This document shows, one piece after another, positions 9,086-17,599 of a stretch of DNA of 64,000 nucleotides. The translations under genes were made by a program, and so were the position numbers. Source of the stretch: Dyadobacter sp. 3J3 (lineage in GTDB: Bacteria; Bacteroidota; Bacteroidia; Cytophagales; Spirosomataceae). The stretch spans positions 62,001 through 126,000 of the forward strand of contig NZ_VTOL01000009.1 of assembly GCF_009801115.1 (NCBI RefSeq), given 5' to 3'. The notes beneath the pieces are model-generated. The model made no database searches and had not been told where the DNA came from. It worked only from the letters and a program-made list of their open reading frames with translations. Position 1 is the stretch's first letter. The number at the start of each line of letters is the position of its first letter.

Positions 9086-9571
9086 TTATCCGATATTTTT
9101 CCATAGTTCTGCGACTGCAAAACCAATCATGATCAGGCAAAGCAGTACCTGAATGATAATACCCGTCAGAAAACCGACGAATGAACCCAAGGCTGATTTT
9201 AAAGCTGCATTTATTTTAGCCCCACCTATTAATTCTCCCAGTAACGCGCCAAGAAATGTCCCGATAAAAACGCCGATAGCCGGAATAAAAAGAAATCCTG
9301 CAAGTAAACCGAGTGTTGCGCCTATTGCCCCATACCTTGTTCCGCCAAATTTTTTCGTCCCCCAAACAGGAATATAATAATCCAGCACGGCGATTACTAC
9401 GGTTATAAAACCGAGCGTGTAAAGCGTAGTCTGGCTGAATTCGGCGAACTTACTGATATGTAGTAAAATAAGTCCTGCAAAACTTAAAGCCGGTCCGGGA
9501 AGTGGCAAAATCGCTCCGGCAAGTCCAGTAAATAAACACGCGATACCGACAACGAGAAGCAAAATATCCAT
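9086..9571 (-). CDS. DUF456 family membrane protein
   Basis: The 161-aa protein is almost entirely hydrophobic, with about four to five membrane segments. The Gly/Pro-rich pattern LFTGLAGAILPLPGPALSFAGLILL (about 14-38) and the repeated glycine-zipper-like FIPAIGVFIGTFLGALLGELIGG (about 95-117) are characteristic of DUF456 (YqgC-like). Function is not established; the small-glycine helices suggest a self-associating membrane protein. It is transcribed alone, convergent with the efflux genes and divergent from the dehydrogenase gene at 9791. Confidence 0.85.
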   Translation of the reverse strand: MDILLLVVGIACLFTGLAGAILPLPGPALSFAGLILLHISKFAEFSQTTLYTLGFITVVIAVLDYYIPVWGTKKFGGTRYGAIGATLGLLAGFLFIPAIGVFIGTFLGALLGELIGGAKINAALKSALGSFVGFLTGIIIQVLLCLIMIGFAVAELWKNIG

Positions 9572-9622
9572 AACTGTGATGTTAAATTAACACTGAATTA
9601 ATAAAAAAACATTTGGCCGTCC

Positions 9623-9630
9623 TATCTTTG
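9623..9630 (+). promoter_or_regulatory. Candidate -7 promoter element (TATCTTTG)
   Basis: Matches the Bacteroidota TAnnTTTG -7 consensus in the divergent gap upstream of the dehydrogenase at 9791. No well-spaced -33 TTG is visible, so the call is weak. Confidence 0.3.
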
Positions 9631-9790
9631 TAAATTGAAATGGCGATTATTCTAAAAAAGGTCTAACCTTATGGTATGCAACTAATCGTCTGCAATTTGT
9701 GAAAAAGTGCTCACTGGCATTCATTTTTATTAGTGAAGGTAAAAAAGTCACTTATTCAATCATTCAGGAAATCATTCATAAAAAAAACAA

Positions 9791-11008
9791 ATGTCCAAAG
9801 TTCTTATTATTGGTGCCGGCGGCGTCGGAAGTGTGGTGGCGCATAAATGTGCACTGAACAGCCATGTATTTACGAGCATAATGCTTGCAAGTCGTACAAA
9901 ATCAAAATGCGATAAAATTGCAGGTGAAATTAAAGAAATGCACGGAGTTGACATCGAAACAGCTCAGGTTGATGCTGATATTGTTGCTGAAACTGTGATG
10001 CTGATCAAACGCTTCCAGCCAAAATTGCTAATTAACGTTGCACTTCCATACCAGGATTTGACGATCATGGAAGCTTGTCTTGCGACTGGCGTTCATTATC
10101 TTGATACGGCGAATTATGAACCAAAAGATGTTGCCAAATTTGAATATAGCTGGCAATGGGCTTATCAGCAGCGATTTAAAGATGCTGGATTGATGGCTTT
10201 ATTAGGATGTGGTTTTGATCCGGGTGTTACACAGGTTTTCACTTCTTACGCCAACAAACATTATTTCGACGAAATGCATTACCTGGATATCATCGACTGT
10301 AATGCCGGTGACCATGGAAAAGCATTTGCTACGAATTTTAATCCTGAAATCAATATTCGTGAAATTACCCAACCAGGACGTTACTGGGAAAATGGAGAAT
10401 GGATTGAAATAGAAGCCATGTCCATTCACAAACCAATCGAATATCCTGGAATCGGACCAAAAGAAAGTTATGTTCTTTACCACGAAGAACTTGAATCGCT
10501 GGTAAAAAACTTCCCGACTTTGAAACGTGCACGTTTCTGGATGACCTTCGGACAGGCTTATATCACACATTTAAATGTGCTTGAAAATGTTGGAATGACC
10601 AGTATCAAACCTATCAAATTTAACGGAATGGATATCGTTCCTCTTGAATTTTTGAAAGCAGTTTTGCCAGCTCCTGATTCTTTGGGAGAAAATTATTCAG
10701 GCCAGACTTCGATCGGTTGCCAGATTAAAGGAACAAAAGATGGTGAGGAAACTTCTTACTACGTTTGGAATAACTGTGACCACGCAGCATGTTATAAAGA
10801 AGTAAAAGCACAAGCGGTAAGTTATACAACCGGCGTTCCGGCCATGATCGGCGCTATGCTAATGCTTACTGATGAAGAATGGATGAAACCAGGTGTATGG
10901 AACTGCGAAGAGCTGAATCCTGATCCGTTTATGGCACATTTGAATACCCAGGGTTTACCATGGAACGAAAGAATCAATATCCCGCTTCCACATGAATATC
11001 CTGCTTGA
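9791..11008 (+). CDS. Carboxynorspermidine dehydrogenase-like (saccharopine dehydrogenase family)
   Basis: The 405-aa protein opens with a classic NAD(P)-binding loop (VLIIGAGGVGSVVAHKCA) and a second-strand MLASRTKSKCDK. The middle phrases GVHYLDTANYEPKD, GLMALLGCGFDPGVTQVF and the C-terminal VSYTTGVPAMIGAMLML match the Lys1/carboxynorspermidine synthase subgroup rather than true saccharopine reductases. Such enzymes reductively condense diaminopropane or putrescine with aspartate semialdehyde to make carboxy(nor)spermidine, the precursor of (nor)spermidine. The decarboxylase partner (NspC) is not nearby. The gene ends in front of a remarkable perfect palindrome (11032-11086). Confidence 0.85.
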   Translation: MSKVLIIGAGGVGSVVAHKCALNSHVFTSIMLASRTKSKCDKIAGEIKEMHGVDIETAQVDADIVAETVMLIKRFQPKLLINVALPYQDLTIMEACLATGVHYLDTANYEPKDVAKFEYSWQWAYQQRFKDAGLMALLGCGFDPGVTQVFTSYANKHYFDEMHYLDIIDCNAGDHGKAFATNFNPEINIREITQPGRYWENGEWIEIEAMSIHKPIEYPGIGPKESYVLYHEELESLVKNFPTLKRARFWMTFGQAYITHLNVLENVGMTSIKPIKFNGMDIVPLEFLKAVLPAPDSLGENYSGQTSIGCQIKGTKDGEETSYYVWNNCDHAACYKEVKAQAVSYTTGVPAMIGAMLMLTDEEWMKPGVWNCEELNPDPFMAHLNTQGLPWNERINIPLPHEYPA

Positions 11009-11031
11009 TAGAAAATAAGGGAAGAACAAAA

Positions 11032-11086
11032 TACTCCAAAACCAGAAAAGCCAACTTTAAAAGTTGGCTTTTCTGGTTTTGGAGTA
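11032..11086. terminator. 27-bp perfect inverted repeat, bidirectional terminator
   Basis: Every base from 11032 to 11058 pairs with 11060 to 11086 around a single central base at 11059. Both arms start and end with A/T runs and carry the inner CCAACTTT / AAAGTTGG. It lies between convergent genes (dehydrogenase and folB). A stem this long with no mismatch is unusual for a terminator. Confidence 0.75.
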
Positions 11087-11146
11087 AAAACCCAAATTAT
11101 TTTATCTAAAATTTAACTCAAAACACAATCAATTTCAAACGCCAAT

Positions 11147-11180
11147 CATTAACCCTTAACCATTAATAATTAACAATTAA
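11147..11180. repeat. TTAACCATTAA-type short repeat cluster
   Basis: A run of overlapping CATTAACCC, TTAACCATTAA and TAATTAACAATTAA units just downstream of folB. The same word family makes a nested inverted repeat at 28617-28690. Confidence 0.55.
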
Positions 11181-11184
11181 AAAA

Positions 11185-11535
11185 TCATCCTTCCATCGTA
11201 ATCGTTGCCCTCGTACAAACTCCACCAATAGGAGGATTGAATTTCGAAACTCTTACGGTTACTTTTTTAACATCAGGATAATGCTCTCTTACGCTTGCGA
11301 TAACTTTAAAACCAATATGTTCTAACAATTTCGCCGGTTCCTGCATCACTTTTGCAGCAATCTGATAGAGCGTTTCATAATTGACCGTCGCGCTTAATTT
11401 ATCTTTGACGGCCGCTTCAATGAAATCAGTATCGATTGTGATATCCAGAGCATATTTGTTACCAATTCTTTGTTCTTCCGGGTAATAGCCGTGATAGGCA
11501 AAAAACTCCAGGCCTTCTAATGCGATAGTACCCAA
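11185..11535 (-). CDS. folB: Dihydroneopterin aldolase
   Basis: The 116-aa protein has the FolB landmarks: ALEGLEFFAYHGYYPEEQRIGNKYALDI at the N-terminus (the conserved Tyr/His and Glu of the pterin pocket) and the KVTVRVSKFNPPIGG motif near the end. It converts 7,8-dihydroneopterin to 6-hydroxymethyl-dihydropterin and glycolaldehyde in folate synthesis, as a cytosolic octamer. Length is normal. It lies 6 bp downstream of the DivIVA-domain gene and is probably co-transcribed with it. No other folate gene is in the window. Confidence 0.93.
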   Translation of the reverse strand: MGTIALEGLEFFAYHGYYPEEQRIGNKYALDITIDTDFIEAAVKDKLSATVNYETLYQIAAKVMQEPAKLLEHIGFKVIASVREHYPDVKKVTVRVSKFNPPIGGVCTRATITMEG

Positions 11536-11541
11536 TGTAAA

Positions 11542-12531
11542 TTATATTTGGTCAAAGAATGATCCGCCAGAACTTTTTGGCAAAACTGGTTCCTGAGGTT
11601 TCTCTCTAAAAGTATTTACAGCTTCGCGTACAGGAGGCGTTTCGCGTGATTTTCGCATCTGTTCAACCATTTCCAACGCCGCATCTGCCGGACTTAAATC
11701 TTCATGTTTTACCGTTGGAACTGAAATTTCTTTTACTTCTTCAATAACAGGAGCAACCTCTTCCTGCTCCAAAACCATTTCCGGCTCTTCTTCCACGATT
11801 TCCTCTTCTACCAAAAATGGCTCATTGGATTCTTCCGGTGTTGCAACAATTTCAAACGCTACTTCCGGAGTTTCATCATTCAAGACAACGGCTAATTCAG
11901 TAACCTCCGGTTCTGATTTTTCAACCTCAATTGGGATAGGAAGTTTTTTAGGAATCTCAATTTCAGCAACATGCTGTTTGATTTCCTCCATTTTGTTCAG
12001 GACAGATTCCTTATCATATTTATTCTCAAACCTTTCAACCGTCTCAATTGTATTATTGGCCAATGAAGAAAGCTGCACAACAAGATTATCTCTGAAATTT
12101 TCAATGGCGCGGAAATCGCGCTCCTGGTTTTTAATTTCAACCGCAAAATCCTCTTTAAATTTCTTAAGACGATTTTCCGTTTCAAGAATGATTTGATTCG
12201 TTCTGTTCTCGGCTTCCTCAATCAGGTTATTAGCCTGTTCTTTGGATTCACCAATTCGCTTATCCGCAGATTCAATCGCCTCTTTCTCAATTTGTCGACT
12301 CACATCTTCCGCCGACTTTAGCGTACGGAAAAGCGTTGATTCTATATCTTTTAACTTGCTAAGTTCTTTTTCAGCATACTCCAACTGCATTTTCAACATG
12401 CTGTTTTCACTCGAAAAGCGCTCCCATTCCTGCGACAAAGAGTTAAGAAATGCATCAACTTCGTCAGGATTGTAACCTCTGAAAATCTTTTCAAACGTAT
12501 GTTTACGTATGTCTATTGCTGAAATTTTCAT
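11542..12531 (-). CDS. DivIVA domain-containing coiled-coil protein
   Basis: The 329-aa protein begins with the DivIVA lipid-binding N-terminus: ISAIDIRKHTFEKIFRGYNPDEVDAFLNSL (about 3-32). A long coiled coil rich in E, K and Q follows (about 35-180). The last 130 residues are acidic and low in complexity (many EEE/VEEEP tracts) and end in SGGSFFDQI, a short conserved-looking tail. In Gram-positives DivIVA marks curved membranes and organises pole or septum growth. In Bacteroidota the family is uncharacterised but likely has a cell-envelope or division-related role. It precedes folB by 6 bp. Confidence 0.85.
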   Translation of the reverse strand: MKISAIDIRKHTFEKIFRGYNPDEVDAFLNSLSQEWERFSSENSMLKMQLEYAEKELSKLKDIESTLFRTLKSAEDVSRQIEKEAIESADKRIGESKEQANNLIEEAENRTNQIILETENRLKKFKEDFAVEIKNQERDFRAIENFRDNLVVQLSSLANNTIETVERFENKYDKESVLNKMEEIKQHVAEIEIPKKLPIPIEVEKSEPEVTELAVVLNDETPEVAFEIVATPEESNEPFLVEEEIVEEEPEMVLEQEEVAPVIEEVKEISVPTVKHEDLSPADAALEMVEQMRKSRETPPVREAVNTFREKPQEPVLPKSSGGSFFDQI

Positions 12532-12633
12532 GATGGATATATGCTTTTAATTTTAATTCGTAACGGTCGTCTAAGATAAAGACATATGACCAACATTTCA
12601 AAGTATTTGACTGAATTACACTTTTTAACCATA

Positions 12634-13536
12634 TTAAATGGCCACTTCCCAAACCGAAATCATACGATCATCACTGCATGATACTAACTGATTTTCAAAG
12701 TTTGTCCAGAGTAACTTGTTCACCGAAGTAGCATGCCCAGCCAGGCGCGAACGGTCTATTATTTTTTTCAGCCTGAATGTTTCTGCATCCCATAACTTAA
12801 TGGATTTGTCCATACTGCATGTTGCAAAATGTTTTCCATCCGGACTAAAAACAATGTTATTAACTGCATACATATGCGCTGAAACATCACTTACAGCTTC
12901 ATAATGGTTTTGAACATCCCAGATTTTGATATGCGCATCTCTTCCTGTTGTAAAAAGAAAATTCCCGTCCGGAGAATATTGAACGGAAAAAACCGAATTA
13001 GTGTGTGCAGAAATTGTTTTTTTTAATTTGAATCCGTCAAAATCAAAAATGTGAATATTCCAGTCGCTGTCTCCAACGGCAAATTCACCTGTAACCGGAT
13101 TTACCGAAATAGAGCGTACACTGTTGTTGGCAACTTTAATATGTTTTTGAACAGAAAGTGAAGGCACATCCATCACAGCAATTACACCATCACCCAAAGC
13201 AAGTAAAGCTTTGTTTTGCCAAATTTTAATATCAAAAATCGCCGAAGCCGTGACTTTTGAAGCATATTCAATTTTATTATTAACGGTATCAACGACCTGA
13301 ATTCCTTCAAAATTCTGACCGATCCAGAGAAAATCATTTGTTACATCCAGGCACAACGAATAAACTGAAACTCCTGCTTTTGCAACCAGTTTTCCCATAT
13401 CCGGCTTTTTTAAATCCCAGTGTATGACAAATCCGTCACCTCCGGCAGAGTAAAATCCATGATCGGTATTATCAGAAATAATTGTATAAACGCTGTCGCG
13501 ATGACCGGAAAAAGTGTCTACTTTGCGAATTATCAT
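12634..13536 (-). CDS. WD40 repeat protein
   Basis: Start taken at the ATG at 13534-13536 (MIIRKVDTFSGHRDSVYT); the longer frame begins in a TTAGC-repeat region and is unlikely. The 300-aa product consists of about seven WD40-type blades, seen as GHRDSVYT...VIHWDL, VRSISVNPVTGEFAVGDSDWNIHIFDF, HTNSVFSVQYSPDGNFLFTTGRDAHIKIWDV, VNNIVFSPDGKHFATCSMDKSIKLWDA and HATSVNKLLWTN...DDRMISVWEV. It has no signal peptide, so it is a cytoplasmic seven-blade propeller, probably a protein-interaction scaffold. Partner unknown. It is divergent from the phosphopantetheinyl transferase gene. Confidence 0.9.
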   Translation of the reverse strand: MIIRKVDTFSGHRDSVYTIISDNTDHGFYSAGGDGFVIHWDLKKPDMGKLVAKAGVSVYSLCLDVTNDFLWIGQNFEGIQVVDTVNNKIEYASKVTASAIFDIKIWQNKALLALGDGVIAVMDVPSLSVQKHIKVANNSVRSISVNPVTGEFAVGDSDWNIHIFDFDGFKLKKTISAHTNSVFSVQYSPDGNFLFTTGRDAHIKIWDVQNHYEAVSDVSAHMYAVNNIVFSPDGKHFATCSMDKSIKLWDAETFRLKKIIDRSRLAGHATSVNKLLWTNFENQLVSCSDDRMISVWEVAI

Positions 13537-13548
13537 TTTGTGAAGCTT

Positions 13549-13592
13549 TTGGCTGTTAGCTATTAGCACTTAGCTATGGCCATTAGCATTAA
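13549..13592. repeat. TTAGC-type repeat, copy 1
   Basis: Low-complexity array of GCTGTTAGC, TATTAGC, CTTAGC and CATTAGC words immediately upstream of the WD40 gene. An inverted version lies at 13709-13740. Confidence 0.55.
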
Positions 13593-13708
13593 TAGTAGAA
13601 AAACAGTAACCTGCTTTTGTAAATTTATATAAAAATTAAGACGTCTTTTGTAAAAAATAAACAGTTACATCCAACTGTCATTACAATACAATAACCGTTT
13701 GAGCCGCA

Positions 13709-13740
13709 CTAAAAGCTAAATGCTAACAGCTAAACGCTCG
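13709..13740. repeat. TTAGC-type repeat, copy 2 (inverted)
   Basis: AAAAGCTAAATGCTAACAGC followed by TAAACGCT, the reverse complement of the word pattern at 13549-13592. The pair brackets the WD40/phosphopantetheinyl transferase divergent promoter region. Confidence 0.5.
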
Positions 13741-13757
13741 ATTTAAACAGAAATAAT

Positions 13758-14393
13758 ATGCCGCTCGTTCATTCCGAAAAGATTGAAGAGACCAGTACTT
13801 TGCTACTCTGGAAATTAATAGAAACCGAATCTGAATTACACGAAAGCCTGGGTTCTTCGTATAATCTGGATGATTTGGAAACAATTTCGCATCCTCAAAA
13901 AAGACGAGAATGGCTGGCCAGCCGGATTCTGATTAAAATTCTGGTAGAGCAATTTGGCTTTCTTTACGAAGGCACTCATAAGGACGAACACGGAAAGGCA
14001 TTTCTGGTTAATAACGCATCTCACATTTCGTTGACGCATACCTTTGATTATGTTGCCGCCGTCATCAATGCATCCGCACCCGTGGGTATTGACATGGAAA
14101 AAACGGACTTCAAACTTCAAAGAACTTCCGGCAAGTTTCTGTCAGCCCCTGAATTTGAACAAGCCAACAATCATCTCGAAGTTCTTTGCATGTACTGGTG
14201 CGCGAAGGAAGCGATCTACAAATTGTATGGAAAAAAGAAAATCAGCTTCAAAAATTCAATTTATATCAAACCGTTTGATAAGTCACAATCGATCGTAAAA
14301 GGCATTTTATCCGACGACGATGAAAATCTTAAAGTCAAGTCCAATATCCACGTTCGCTGGTTTGAAGAATACTGCCTTGCAATTTCTGTTTAA
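13758..14393 (+). CDS. 4'-phosphopantetheinyl transferase superfamily protein (Sfp-like)
   Basis: The 211-aa protein carries the two hallmark motifs of the superfamily: VGIDMEKTD (about 112-120, the Mg-binding Asp/Glu) and WCAKEAIYKLYGK (about 152-164, the (W/F)xxKExxxK signature). The DEHGKAFL/HISLTHTFDYVA region (about 76-99) is the acceptor-contact segment. It transfers phosphopantetheine from CoA to a carrier protein. At 211 aa it is closer to the Sfp/AcpT class than to the short AcpS class. No acyl carrier or NRPS/PKS gene is in the window, so the target is unknown. Its stop overlaps the stop of the convergent gene by 4 bp. Confidence 0.88.
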   Translation: MPLVHSEKIEETSTLLLWKLIETESELHESLGSSYNLDDLETISHPQKRREWLASRILIKILVEQFGFLYEGTHKDEHGKAFLVNNASHISLTHTFDYVAAVINASAPVGIDMEKTDFKLQRTSGKFLSAPEFEQANNHLEVLCMYWCAKEAIYKLYGKKKISFKNSIYIKPFDKSQSIVKGILSDDDENLKVKSNIHVRWFEEYCLAISV

Positions 14394-15244
14394 ACACTGT
14401 CGTCTCCGAAACTTTCCAGCATTGATTTAAGAATATTTTCAATTTCCTTAATTTTCTCCTGATCACCTGTTTTTTCATAGGATAAAATCAGATTACGTAA
14501 AACCCGTTGAATGATTTCAAGATTCGTGCAGGGATTATAAAAAATGTCCTTTGGTTTAATATTTAGCTGAGCTATATAATGATCAATATCGGTTTTTGAA
14601 AAAATAATCCCCCGATTGAAAACATTGATATAAAACTGCGTATTGTGGCTTTTATAAGTAAGCACAAACAAATTCGGAAGATTGACCCCGTAAACCGGCA
14701 AACCAAGTTTCCGTGCAATCAGCAAATAAATCACACATAAGGTAATAGGATTTCCACGACGATTTTCCAAAACCACATTAATCATCGAATTCGATGGCGA
14801 ATGAAAGCTTTTTGTATTCGCGGCAAAATTCATGGTACCAAAAAATATACTATTGATCCGCTTGATCTGATCAATCGGATTCATCTCTTCCTGAAACTGT
14901 ATCCAGATATCATAGTAAAGCTGTTCAACAATCGTTTTAAGATTCTCGAGCGAAAGTTCAGGATAATGGTAAGTTGACAAAATCCACATTCCTTCCATTA
15001 AATCCAGACCGCCGCCATTTTTCCATGATTGCAATCGTTCGTTCATGATACTTAATTGAAGCTCATGAATCAGTTCTTCTATTTTACGCTGAAGATTCGG
15101 GTTGAAGCTTTCTTCCCATTCTGTTTCCAGAAACGGTATCACATTTCCACCTAATGATAAGATCTTCCCCTCAACGTGCTGAGTTACTTCATGATCTTCG
15201 TCATCAAGTAAGGATATCAGCGCTTTTATTTCTCTCTTGTTCAT
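14390..15244 (-). CDS. Transglutaminase-like (SirB1-type) family protein
   Basis: The 284-aa protein resembles the SirB1/transglutaminase-like core 2 family. Its N-terminal helical part (about 1-80) is followed by LSLENLKTIVEQLYYDIW. The hallmark RGNPITLCVIYLLIARKLG (about 169-187) and LPVYGVNLPNLFVL come next. Family members usually read PGHF where this one reads PNLF, so a residue that may correspond to the family's histidine is absent; catalytic activity is doubtful. The C-terminus (about 225-284) holds the TPR-like RNLILSYEKTGDQEKIKEIE helix pair. Function of the family is not established. It converges on the phosphopantetheinyl transferase gene with overlapping stop codons. Confidence 0.8.
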   Translation of the reverse strand: MNKREIKALISLLDDEDHEVTQHVEGKILSLGGNVIPFLETEWEESFNPNLQRKIEELIHELQLSIMNERLQSWKNGGGLDLMEGMWILSTYHYPELSLENLKTIVEQLYYDIWIQFQEEMNPIDQIKRINSIFFGTMNFAANTKSFHSPSNSMINVVLENRRGNPITLCVIYLLIARKLGLPVYGVNLPNLFVLTYKSHNTQFYINVFNRGIIFSKTDIDHYIAQLNIKPKDIFYNPCTNLEIIQRVLRNLILSYEKTGDQEKIKEIENILKSMLESFGDDSV

Positions 15245-15316
15245 TTTCTGTCGAATCTGCTTTTAACAACCAACGGATAAATAAAAACATTTTTTTTTTA
15301 TGGACGTCAAATTTTC

Positions 15317-15324
15317 TACTTTTG
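15317..15324 (+). promoter_or_regulatory. Candidate -7 promoter element (TACTTTTG) upstream of galE
   Basis: Exact match to TAnnTTTG in the divergent gap between the transglutaminase-like gene and galE. It implies a roughly 130-nt leader. No clear -33 TTG is present at the usual spacing. Confidence 0.4.
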
Positions 15325-15457
15325 CCCGGAAAAAAATTGTATTTTGAAGAGACCATTTACACACTATATCGCTTCAAAATTCAGTTTTGGAAGTTCAAAA
15401 TGAAACTTTTAGATACAATTTTCACACTTACCACCAATCTCTTTTAAGATCATTCCT

Positions 15458-16477
15458 ATGAAAATTCTTGTTACCGGCGGAGCGGGCTTTATTGGTTCAC
15501 ATACCGTTGTTGAACTTCATGAAGCCGGTTTTGAGCCTGTTATTCTTGACAATCTTTACAATTCAAATCGGGAAGTACTCAACGGAATTAAAGGCATTAC
15601 GGGTAAAGATTTCCCCTTTTACGAGGTTGACTGTAATGATATTGAAAAAGTAAGAGCTGTATTTGAAAAAGAAAAATTTGACGGTGTAATTCATTTCGCA
15701 GCTTACAAAGCAGTTGGCGAATCAGTTGAAAAACCGTTAAATTATTATGAAAATAATATTATTTCCTTGCTTGTCTTATTAAAGGTAATGAAGGAATATA
15801 ACGTTGACAAATTTGTTTTCTCTTCTTCCTGCACCGTTTACGGTCAGCCTGATGCGCTGCCTGTTACTGAAAGTACTCCCCGCAAGCCAGCAAATTCACC
15901 ATACGGCAATACCAAAGCAATAGCTGAAGATATTATCCGCGATCACGTTCATTCTGCACCTGGAATTAAAGCGATTTCATTGCGTTATTTTAACCCGATC
16001 GGAGCGCACGAAACTTCTTTGATTGGTGAATTGCCAAATGGTGTTCCAAGTAATCTTGTTCCTTTTATTACACAAACTGCTGCCGGACTTCGTAAATCGT
16101 TAACAGTTTTCGGAAGCGATTATGATACAGCCGACGGAACTTGCGTACGCGATTTTATCCATGTGGTAGACTTGGCCAAAGCACATTTAAAAGCACTTCA
16201 ATTACTTGATTCGCAAACTGATAAAAATTATTATGACGTTTTCAATGTAGGCACCGGGCAAGGTTACACAGTTTTGGACCTTATCAACACATTTGAAAAA
16301 GTAAGCGGTGAAAAACTTAACTATTCCATTGGACCACGCAGGGAAGGTGATGTGGAAAAAATATATGCACAATCAGACAAAGTAAATTCTGTCATGAAAT
16401 GGACTGCCGAAAAAACGATGGCGGACGCACTTCTTGACGCATGGAATTGGCAACTAAAAATCACACCAAAAAAATGA
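15458..16477 (+). CDS. galE: UDP-glucose 4-epimerase
   Basis: The 339-aa protein is an extended short-chain dehydrogenase with GGAGFIGSH (about 7-15) for NAD binding. SSSCTVYG (about 123-130) provides the Ser/Thr and the YGNTKAIAEDI stretch (about 148) provides the catalytic YxxxK. RYFNPIGAH and the RDFIHVVDLAKAH pattern are diagnostic of GalE. It interconverts UDP-glucose and UDP-galactose for exopolysaccharide or LPS precursors. Its stop codon overlaps the rfbB start in an ATGA, so the two are translationally coupled. Confidence 0.95.
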   Translation: MKILVTGGAGFIGSHTVVELHEAGFEPVILDNLYNSNREVLNGIKGITGKDFPFYEVDCNDIEKVRAVFEKEKFDGVIHFAAYKAVGESVEKPLNYYENNIISLLVLLKVMKEYNVDKFVFSSSCTVYGQPDALPVTESTPRKPANSPYGNTKAIAEDIIRDHVHSAPGIKAISLRYFNPIGAHETSLIGELPNGVPSNLVPFITQTAAGLRKSLTVFGSDYDTADGTCVRDFIHVVDLAKAHLKALQLLDSQTDKNYYDVFNVGTGQGYTVLDLINTFEKVSGEKLNYSIGPRREGDVEKIYAQSDKVNSVMKWTAEKTMADALLDAWNWQLKITPKK

Positions 16478-17529
16478 AAAAAATCTTAATCACCGGAGGT
16501 GCCGGCTTCATAGGTTCACACGTTGTTAGACGTTTTGTAGTACACCATCCTGAATACCACATTTATAACCTGGACGCCCTGACTTACGCAGGAAATCTGG
16601 AAAATCTTCGTGATATTGAAAACGCACCAAATTACACTTTTGTAAAAGGTGATATCGTTGATGCTGAATTTATTGACAAATTAATTTCTGAAACTGATTT
16701 TCATGGCATTATCCATCTTGCAGCAGAAAGTCACGTAGACCGTTCGATTTCTGATCCGATGTCGTTTGTGATGACCAATGTTGTTGGAACTGTGAATTTA
16801 CTAAATGCTGCGAAAAAAGCCTGGAAGGAAAATATGGCTGACCACAGATTTTATCACGTTTCGACGGATGAAGTGTATGGTGAATTGCACGATCCGGGTA
16901 CTTTCTTTACGGAAACAACCAGCTACGATCCACGTTCGCCATACTCGGCCTCAAAAGCTTCTTCGGATCACTTTGTAAGAGCATACCAGAATACTTATAA
17001 TCTTCCGGTTGTCATTTCAAACTGTTCAAATAACTACGGACCAAATCATTTCCCGGAAAAACTGATTCCGTTGATGATCCACAACATTATTCAAAATAAA
17101 CCGCTTCCTGTTTATGGAAAAGGTGAAAATGTTCGTGACTGGCTTTTTGTAGAAGATCACGCGATCGCTATCGATACCATTTTCCATAAGGGCAGAAACG
17201 GTGAAACTTACAACATCGGCGGACATAACGAGTGGAAAAATCTTGATCTGGTACTTTTATTGTGCCGCGTAATGGATAAAAAACTAGGGCGTGCAGAAGG
17301 TGAGACAGAAAAACTGATCACTTACGTTACTGACCGCGCCGGACATGATCTTCGTTATGCAATCGACGCTACGAAACTTTCGGAAGAACTTGGCTGGGAA
17401 CCTTCCTTGCAGTTTGAGGAAGGCCTTGAAAGAACTGTAACCTGGTATCTTGACAATCAGGAATGGTTAAATAATGTTACCTCAGGCGAATACCAAAAAT
17501 ATTACGACGGAATGTACTCCACCAGATAG
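16474..17529 (+). CDS. rfbB: dTDP-glucose 4,6-dehydratase
   Basis: Start set at the ATG at 16474 (MKKILITGGAGFIGSHVV), inside the ATGA overlap with galE; the longer frame would extend into galE. The 351-aa enzyme has the NAD loop, HLAAESHVDRSI (about 82-93), STDEVYGEL (about 124-132, catalytic Thr-Asp-Glu), and YSASKASSDHF (catalytic YxxxK, about 158). NCSNNYGP and ENVRDWLFVEDHA are RmlB-specific. It makes dTDP-4-keto-6-deoxyglucose, the branch point for dTDP-rhamnose and other deoxysugars. The later rml genes (rfbC, rfbD) are not next to it. Confidence 0.95.
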   Translation: MKKILITGGAGFIGSHVVRRFVVHHPEYHIYNLDALTYAGNLENLRDIENAPNYTFVKGDIVDAEFIDKLISETDFHGIIHLAAESHVDRSISDPMSFVMTNVVGTVNLLNAAKKAWKENMADHRFYHVSTDEVYGELHDPGTFFTETTSYDPRSPYSASKASSDHFVRAYQNTYNLPVVISNCSNNYGPNHFPEKLIPLMIHNIIQNKPLPVYGKGENVRDWLFVEDHAIAIDTIFHKGRNGETYNIGGHNEWKNLDLVLLLCRVMDKKLGRAEGETEKLITYVTDRAGHDLRYAIDATKLSEELGWEPSLQFEEGLERTVTWYLDNQEWLNNVTSGEYQKYYDGMYSTR

Positions 17530-17599
17530 TTCGTAAGTTTGCCGGTTGTCTGTGGACAATTGATCGAACAACAACTATAAAACCATTGAAAGAGTCAAA

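Noticed and set aside
15400..15447. 15-residue leader peptide upstream of galE
   Set aside because: A short ATG frame ends 11 bp before galE, but it has no regulatory codon run or attenuator hairpin and could occur by chance.
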